Positions 6,897-10,658 of a DNA stretch of 10,658 bases are shown here, one piece after another (position 1 is the stretch's first letter; each line of letters starts with the position of its first letter). The stretch comes from an uncultured Verrucomicrobiota bacterium (GTDB lineage: Bacteria > Verrucomicrobiota > Verrucomicrobiia > Limisphaerales > JADLHS01), in NCBI GenBank assembly GCA_937894935.1, contig CALAYC010000167.1, positions 1 to 10,658 of the forward strand. Direction: 5' to 3'. The notes below the pieces were generated by a model. The model saw nothing but the letters and a program-made list of their open reading frames with translations. It searched no databases and had not been told where the DNA came from. A program made the position numbers and the translations under genes.

Positions 6897-6911
6897 CTTT
6901 GTAATACAAAG
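6897..6911. promoter_or_regulatory. Operator-like perfect palindrome upstream of ispH
   Basis: CTTTGTA-A-TACAAAG is a perfect 7-1-7 palindrome, 16 bases before the ispH ATG and in the gap after the regulator gene. A one-base loop cannot form an RNA hairpin, so a dimeric DNA-binding protein is the natural reader. A near copy, with the same TTCA on the left and C on the right, lies at 7936-7950; 17 of 20 aligned bases are identical. The winged-helix regulator encoded between the two sites is the obvious candidate to bind them (inference). Confidence 0.6.
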
Positions 6912-6949
6912 CATGTGACTGTGACGGGTTAAATCTGTTCAAAAGAAAA

Positions 6950-7258
6950 TTATTTCGGTTTGGTCTGCTGAAGAATCTGTTCCAATAGATCAATGTAAGC
7001 TGCGAACGCTTTGCGACCGGTTGCAGTGAGTGAACAGGTCGTGAGCGGACGATTCTTCTCGTAGGTTTTACTGACCGCCAGATAGCCGGCCTCCTGCAAT
7101 GTACGGATATGCGTGGTCAGATTTCCATCGGTCATGTTCAACGAATCCCGCAATTCAGTGAACGACAGCTCAGGCGTTGCCGCGAGCATGGACATGATCG
7201 CCAGTCGGCCTTTTTCGTGGATCACGCGATCCAGTTGCAGGAATGGCTCGGGATTCAC
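6950..7258 (-). CDS. Winged-helix transcriptional regulator (HTH_34/MarR-ArsR-like)
   Basis: This 102-residue protein is a single winged helix-turn-helix domain. A helix at about 8-27 (D-R-V-I-H-E-K-G-R-L-A-I) is followed by L-S-F-T-E-L-R-D-S-L, the recognition helix (T-D-G-N-L-T-T-H-I-R-T-L at 43-54), a wing (V-S-K-T-Y-E-K-N-R-P) and a C-terminal dimer helix (A-F-A-A-Y-I-D-L-L-E-Q-I-L). This is the layout of the small PF13601-type regulators often encoded beside a membrane protein. There is no ligand domain and no metal-binding Cys cluster, so the signal is unknown. GTG at 7258 overlaps the stop of the upstream membrane-protein gene by four bases (GTGA), giving coupled expression. It probably represses its own operon through the palindrome at 7936-7950 (inference). 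Confidence 0.87.
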   Translation of the reverse strand: MNPEPFLQLDRVIHEKGRLAIMSMLAATPELSFTELRDSLNMTDGNLTTHIRTLQEAGYLAVSKTYEKNRPLTTCSLTATGRKAFAAYIDLLEQILQQTKPK

Positions 7259-7926
7259 AACTCGTTTTGCTCCTCACCCGTCAGATACAAATAAAGACCA
7301 TAGGCGAATTGTCCGATGCCAAACAAACCACCCATGAGAAGATGTCCCACCCGCCAGTCAGATTCCCAATTTCCCGTGTTCAACCAATAAAGCGCGAACA
7401 ACGCAATGTTGCCAAAAACCACGTAAATCCAGCCAAAAAGACGCAATCCTCGCGACACAAAGAAACCACCTGAATGCAACGCCAGACCATAACAAATCGC
7501 CCATAACGCTGCCAATCCACATGACAAAACCACATCAGAATCGTTTGCTGGAGTTGTCTCCACTGCCCCTCCAAGACCACAGAAAAAGAATGCTAAAATA
7601 CCAAATAAAAATCCGACCAGGAGAGCAGGCGACAACGCTTGTGCGACGCGACGCGTGGGTGGCGACCAAAAAGGTTCAGCACTGCGCAATGCCTGACGAC
7701 GCACCAGAATAAACGCACCGGCAATCGCTATTACAGCCACGCATAACCAGAAGGCAATAAACATCCGCGGCGAATGGATGTTCGTGAAGATCGCGACTCC
7801 GGAAGCGACAATTCCAAAGCCGCCGACAAACATCATGATGGGCGACAGCGCGCGGCGATACAACGCGGAACGCTCCATCAAAGTGCGAATCGTTTGCAGA
7901 CTTTCCAGCGCATTGTGGTTGTCCAT
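7255..7926 (-). CDS. Six-helix membrane protein paired with the winged-helix regulator
   Basis: This is a 223-residue protein. A cytoplasmic N-terminal helix (A-L-E-S-L-Q-T-I-R-T-L-M-E-R-S) leads into six predicted membrane helices at about 29-49, 55-75, 98-118, 132-152, 161-182 and 193-216. I do not recognise a named domain. Comparable two-gene units of a polytopic membrane protein plus a small HTH_34 regulator are known from several phyla, and the membrane protein may be a sensor, an efflux component or simply the regulated target. The stop overlaps the regulator's GTG. The palindrome CTTTGCGATGCAAAG ends 9 bases before the ATG, so bound protein would cover the leader or promoter. Confidence 0.82.
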   Translation of the reverse strand: MDNHNALESLQTIRTLMERSALYRRALSPIMMFVGGFGIVASGVAIFTNIHSPRMFIAFWLCVAVIAIAGAFILVRRQALRSAEPFWSPPTRRVAQALSPALLVGFLFGILAFFFCGLGGAVETTPANDSDVVLSCGLAALWAICYGLALHSGGFFVSRGLRLFGWIYVVFGNIALFALYWLNTGNWESDWRVGHLLMGGLFGIGQFAYGLYLYLTGEEQNEL

Positions 7927-7935
7927 ACCGGTTCA

Positions 7936-7950
7936 CTTTGCGATGCAAAG
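7936..7950. promoter_or_regulatory. Operator-like palindrome upstream of the membrane protein/regulator operon
   Basis: CTTTGC-GAT-GCAAAG has perfect 6-bp arms and sits 9 bases before the ATG at 7926. It shares its outer half-sites and flanks with the site at 6897-6911 (CTTTG-n5-CAAAG, preceded by TTCA and followed by C). Its position is right for autoregulation by the second gene of the operon. No clear -35/-10 pair was found beside it. Confidence 0.58.
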
Positions 7951-7978
7951 CGCAATTCTGCAAGCGGGATTTCCAGAA

Positions 7979-7988
7979 GCGATATCGC
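7979..7988. other. 10-bp perfect palindrome GCGATATCGC after the dehydrogenase gene
   Basis: This short uninterrupted palindrome lies in the 67-bp gap between the dehydrogenase stop and the membrane-protein start. It could be an additional binding site for the downstream operon, but a single 10-bp palindrome is expected by chance at this scale, so it is recorded only as a location. Confidence 0.2.
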
Positions 7989-7993
7989 CTCAA

Positions 7994-9025
7994 TTAAACC
8001 GGAGTGATGACAAGTTTGCCTCGCACATTACGCTCCCGCAATCGAGTGAAAGCTTTAGACGTATCTGCCAGTGGCAAAACGGAATCAATAACCGGACGCA
8101 ATTTACCTGCCGCCGCCCATTCCAGGGTTGCAACGATGTCAGCGCGATTACGTCCGTAGCTGCCGATGAGCCGCTGCTGTTTCACGAAGATTGGCCAGAT
8201 GTTGAGTTTTATCTCGCGACCGGCGGTTGCCCCGCAGGTGACAATCGTGCCGTTGCGGGCCAGGCACTCAAAGCATTTCGGCAACACGTCACCGCCCACA
8301 TGTTCAATCACCAGATCCACGCCGCGTTTATTCGTTTGCTGTCGCACCAGCGCCGGCCAATTCGCCTGAGTCGAATCGACGATGACATCAGCGCCAAGTT
8401 GTTTCGCGAATTGCTGTTTGCTCTCGGAGGACGCGGTAGCGATGACACGCGCACCGAGCTGTTTGGCAATTTGAATTGCTGCCGAACTCACACCGCCTGA
8501 AGCGCCGACCACCAACACCGTGTCGCCAGCGCGAACTTGCGCGCGATTGGTCAACATGTGCATGGCCGTGCTGCCAGCGAGAGTGAGAGCTGCCGAAGTG
8601 TTGAAATCTACAGCATCCGGCAGGCGCACGAGCGCACGCGCAGGAACAACCACCTGCTCAGCGAATCCGCCATCGCGCGTCACGCCCAATATCTCCCCGC
8701 GCAAACAAATCGATTCTTCGCCGCGTTGACAGAATTCGCATTCGCCGCAAAAGAGATTGGATTGAATCGCGACGCGATCGCCCGGTTTCCATTCGGAAAC
8801 ATCGCTACCGACAGCCTGAATGACACCGGCCACTTCGCCGCCCGGCGTGCGCGGCAAAGAAACAGGCATGGGTAGCCCGGCCGATTCCAGCCAGAGATCG
8901 AGGTGATTTAACCCGCAGGCGCGAACGGCAACAACGACTTCGCCAACAGCGGGTTTAAGATCGGGAAGATTGCGAAGTTCAAACTTCCCCGGCTGACCAT
9001 GGGCAACGAGTTGACAGGCATTCAC
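7994..9025 (-). CDS. Zinc-containing MDR alcohol dehydrogenase/quinone-oxidoreductase-like protein
   Basis: This 343-residue protein is a medium-chain dehydrogenase/reductase. The GroES-like half contains Cys37 (A-C-G-L-N-H-L-D-L-W), P-G-G-E (61-64) and the four structural-zinc cysteines Cys93, Cys96, Cys99 and Cys107. The Rossmann half contains the G-A-S-G-G-V dinucleotide turn at 174-179, then V-D-L-V-I-E-H-V-G-G and the G-T-I-V-T-C-G-A-T strand. Members oxidise alcohols or reduce quinones/enones with NAD(P)H in the cytoplasm. The usual catalytic-zinc G-H-E motif reads G-G-E here, so catalytic zinc may be absent while the structural zinc lobe is intact. The substrate is unknown. GTG at 9025 gives the expected N-terminus; no in-frame ATG is close. 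A hairpin lies directly upstream. Confidence 0.9.
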   Translation of the reverse strand: MNACQLVAHGQPGKFELRNLPDLKPAVGEVVVAVRACGLNHLDLWLESAGLPMPVSLPRTPGGEVAGVIQAVGSDVSEWKPGDRVAIQSNLFCGECEFCQRGEESICLRGEILGVTRDGGFAEQVVVPARALVRLPDAVDFNTSAALTLAGSTAMHMLTNRAQVRAGDTVLVVGASGGVSSAAIQIAKQLGARVIATASSESKQQFAKQLGADVIVDSTQANWPALVRQQTNKRGVDLVIEHVGGDVLPKCFECLARNGTIVTCGATAGREIKLNIWPIFVKQQRLIGSYGRNRADIVATLEWAAAGKLRPVIDSVLPLADTSKAFTRLRERNVRGKLVITPV

Positions 9026-9027
9026 GC

Positions 9028-9068
9028 GCGGAAGCTAACTCAGAATCGTCGTTCCGAGAAGCTTCCGC
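9028..9068 (-). other. Long imperfect hairpin between the binding-protein gene and the dehydrogenase gene
   Basis: GCGGAAGCT (9028-9036) and AGCTTCCGC (9060-9068) are perfect 9-bp arms. Inside them CTC-A-GAA (9039-9045) and TTC-C-GAG (9052-9058) extend the stem around a six-base loop TCGTCG. It occupies most of the 62-bp gap and ends two bases before the GTG start codon at 9025. No T-run follows on either strand, so a classic terminator is unlikely. It could attenuate transcription or block ribosome access to the dehydrogenase start, or stabilise the 3' end of the transporter mRNA. Confidence 0.45.
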
Positions 9069-9087
9069 TGCTGTCGCCAGAGCGATT

Positions 9088-10658
9088 TTAGAAATCGAAC
9101 TGGTCAATGTTGCTTTTGTTAAAGATGAACGGCTTACCCAACAGAACGTTGTCGCCTTCAACTTGAAATTCGCCCATTGACCCGGCTTTGATGGATTTAT
9201 CGCCAGCCTTGAGTTCGCCCTTCGCCACGGCATGAGCCGCGTAAATCGTCAGATAACCGAGGTCTTCCGTGTTCCACAAAACGACCGCGTCCGTCACGCC
9301 TTCGTGGACGTAACGCTTGTTTTCATTCGGCAACCCTAACCCGAGCACTTTCACCTGCCCGGCTTTGCCTGCTTGTTTCACAGCTTCCGCTGCACCCGGA
9401 ACGGCCGGCGAACAGATTGCCATAATGCACTTCAGATTTGGATTCGCGCTCAACAGAGCGGTCGCCTCACTTTGCGCTTTGTCCTTCAAATCATCGCACG
9501 GACGCAACGCAATCATCTTCATGTTCGGATATTTCGAGGCGCGACGCGCTTCAATGTGCTTCTGCCATTCAATCATGTTCGCGGCGGTAAGACTGGCAGT
9601 GATGATGGCGAACTCGCCCTGCTCGTTACAGAGTCGCGCGGCTTCATCCATCAACGTGTAACCGATCCCTTCCGGTGTGGCTTGATTCACAAAAAACTCC
9701 CGCGCATCCGGCTGCGCATCGGCGTCGTAGGTGATGACCTTGATGCCTTTGGCTTTGGCTTTGCGCAGCGCGGTGGAGATGCCTTCGCGATTTTCGCAGG
9801 CCACGGCGATGGCATCCACGCCGAGCGTGATCCAGTTCTCAACGATTTCGTTTTGCTTGGCCGGATCGGGGTCGGTCGGTCCATTGAAAATCAAGTCCAC
9901 GCCGAGTTCCTTGGCCGCTTTGTCCGCGCCCTTTTTGCACGAAATGAAATAGGCGTTGCCCTTGGACTTGGGCATGAGTCCGATGGTGATTTTCTTGCCG
10001 CTGCTGGAATTGTTTGAGGTGTTGCTGGAATCGGATTTGCCGCAACCACTCGCCAGAACAACTCCGGCAACGAGTAGGATTGAAAGAATGTTTTTCATGC
10101 AATGAATGACTGGTTTGGTGAGAAAAGTTTGCCGATGCGCCTTAAAAGAGGCCAGCATTTTCGGGATGATGGAACTGCTCAATGCGACGATCAAAAGCAG
10201 GCCGGTTAACATGTCCGCGACTTCGTCTGGTTGCCGCGTTTGGGCTAGGCCACTTTTCAAAACAGCAATTGCCGCGACGCCGAGCAGCGTTCCGTAAACC
10301 GTGCCAACTCCACCGAAAATGCTGGTGCCACCGAGTACCACCGCCGTAATGGCTCGCAACTCGTAGCCCATGCCTGCGTCCGCCTTCGCCTGGCCGAGGC
10401 GCGACGTGTAGATGATGGCTGCCACTGCTGCGATGATTCCGGCCAGCACGTAAGCCATTGCGAGACGGCGCTCGACGGAGATGCCTGCGTAGCGCGTTCC
10501 TTCCGGCGCAAAACCGATGGCGCGGAACGAACGTCCAAACGTCGTGCGATGCACCAGCAGCCAGATGCCGATGGCAACCAGGATGAAGATGGGAGCTTGC
10601 GCGGGAATGCCGAGCCAACGTTCCTGGCCGAGAAATAAAAATCCCGCCGGGAAATTGG
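9088..10658 (-). CDS. ABC sugar transporter: RbsC-type permease (5'-truncated by window) fused in frame to a RhaS/LsrB-like binding lipoprotein
   Basis: The frame is open from the window edge at 10658 to TAA at 9088-9090. The first part is the C-terminal half of a type-II sugar permease: V-H-R-T-x-F-G-R-x3-A-I-G, then the cytoplasmic signature E-L-R-A-I-T-A-V-V-L-G-G-T-S-I-F-G-G-x-G and closing helices. After K-M-L-A-S-F-K-A-H-R and about 14 further residues, without a stop, comes a complete substrate-binding protein from Met at 10098 (336 residues). It has a lipoprotein signal with Cys at 10042-10044, a Ser/Asn linker and a Peripla_BP_4-type fold. G-L-G-L-P near V-L-W-N-x3-L-G-Y, A-G-x-M-G and the terminal S-N-I-D-Q-F resemble RhaS/LsrB, so rhamnose-like or autoinducer-type sugars are possible. 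GTG at 10554 lies mid-domain and is not the start. Two separate products through re-initiation at 10098 remain possible. Confidence 0.88.
   Translation of the reverse strand, partial: NFPAGFLFLGQERWLGIPAQAPIFILVAIGIWLLVHRTTFGRSFRAIGFAPEGTRYAGISVERRLAMAYVLAGIIAAVAAIIYTSRLGQAKADAGMGYELRAITAVVLGGTSIFGGVGTVYGTLLGVAAIAVLKSGLAQTRQPDEVADMLTGLLLIVALSSSIIPKMLASFKAHRQTFLTKPVIHCMKNILSILLVAGVVLASGCGKSDSSNTSNNSSSGKKITIGLMPKSKGNAYFISCKKGADKAAKELGVDLIFNGPTDPDPAKQNEIVENWITLGVDAIAVACENREGISTALRKAKAKGIKVITYDADAQPDAREFFVNQATPEGIGYTLMDEAARLCNEQGEFAIITASLTAANMIEWQKHIEARRASKYPNMKMIALRPCDDLKDKAQSEATALLSANPNLKCIMAICSPAVPGAAEAVKQAGKAGQVKVLGLGLPNENKRYVHEGVTDAVVLWNTEDLGYLTIYAAHAVAKGELKAGDKSIKAGSMGEFQVEGDNVLLGKPFIFNKSNIDQFDF
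10042..10098 (-). other. Internal lipoprotein signal peptide within the permease/binding-protein frame
   Basis: The residues M-K-N-I-L-S-I-L-L-V-A-G-V-V-L-A-S-G-C form a textbook SPII signal: a positive start, a hydrophobic core and a lipobox A-S-G-C with Cys at position 19, followed by G-K-S-D-S-S-N. RbsC-type permeases end in the cytoplasm, so this segment has the right orientation to cross the membrane and expose the binding domain outside. No clear Shine-Dalgarno sequence precedes the ATG at 10098. Confidence 0.7.

Noticed and set aside
7778..8500. Plus-strand open frame of 240 codons opposite the membrane protein and dehydrogenase
   Set aside because: It spans the palindrome region and two confident minus-strand genes. 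The translation shows no domain and no plausible start context.
8974..8987. GAAGTT-CA-AACTTC palindrome
   Set aside because: It lies inside the dehydrogenase coding sequence, encodes ordinary residues and is unrelated to the CTTTG/CAAAG sites.
9373..10017. Plus-strand open frame of 214 codons opposite the binding protein
   Set aside because: It is antisense to a complete periplasmic binding protein, so coding on this strand is very unlikely.
10552..10554. GTG as the start of the permease/binding-protein gene
   Set aside because: The frame continues upstream to the window edge with good permease sequence (F-L-G-Q, then I-F-I-L-V-A-I-G-I-W), so this codon is an internal Val.
1..10658. CRISPR arrays, tRNA/rRNA genes, insertion sequences, riboswitches
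   Set aside because: I saw no regularly spaced repeats, transposase-like proteins, terminal inverted repeats, or cloverleaf or rRNA-like segments on either strand.

Overview
The window is about 10.7 kb of densely packed bacterial DNA at roughly 55% G+C. It carries ordinary-looking chromosomal genes and no mobile-element, CRISPR, tRNA or rRNA signature. The organism is most likely Gram-negative, because it has an ExbD/TonB energy-transduction cluster, an SPII-type lipoprotein signal and MEP-pathway IspH. The IspH variant, the paired five-helix membrane proteins and the membrane protein plus winged-helix regulator pair resemble genes of Verrucomicrobiota or related PVC lineages. That assignment is inference from remembered family resemblance, not from a search.

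Layout of the plus strand (1-3526): the last codons of an upstream gene; an ExbD/TolR-like protein; a TonB-like protein; a small membrane-anchored zinc ribbon; an MFS transporter; and DNA-3-methyladenine glycosylase I (tag). The first four genes are joined by stop/start overlaps (ATGA, GTGA, TGATG), so they almost certainly form one translationally coupled operon. A 118-bp gap with an inverted repeat follows. The MFS gene and tag are then separated by one base.

Layout of the minus strand (3543-10658, read right to left): a sugar-type ABC permease, cut by the window edge, fused in frame to a lipoprotein-type periplasmic binding protein; a zinc-containing MDR dehydrogenase; a six-helix membrane protein overlapping a winged-helix (HTH_34-like) regulator by GTGA; ispH; and three integral membrane proteins. 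Of these three, two are adjacent and look like homologues of each other, and the third is a DUF1361 protein.

The points most worth a second look are: (1) an open frame running from the permease into the binding protein, which still carries its own lipoprotein signal and could therefore be a precursor cut by signal peptidase II; (2) two nearly identical palindromes (CTTTG-n5-CAAAG), one just upstream of the membrane-protein/regulator operon and one just upstream of ispH, which suggest an autoregulated local regulon that includes an isoprenoid-pathway gene; (3) a zinc-ribbon membrane protein coupled to the Ton genes; and (4) a long imperfect hairpin ending two bases before the GTG start of the dehydrogenase. 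No intergenic stretch exceeds 300 bases; the longest are 155 bp (5862-6016) and 118 bp (1473-1590).
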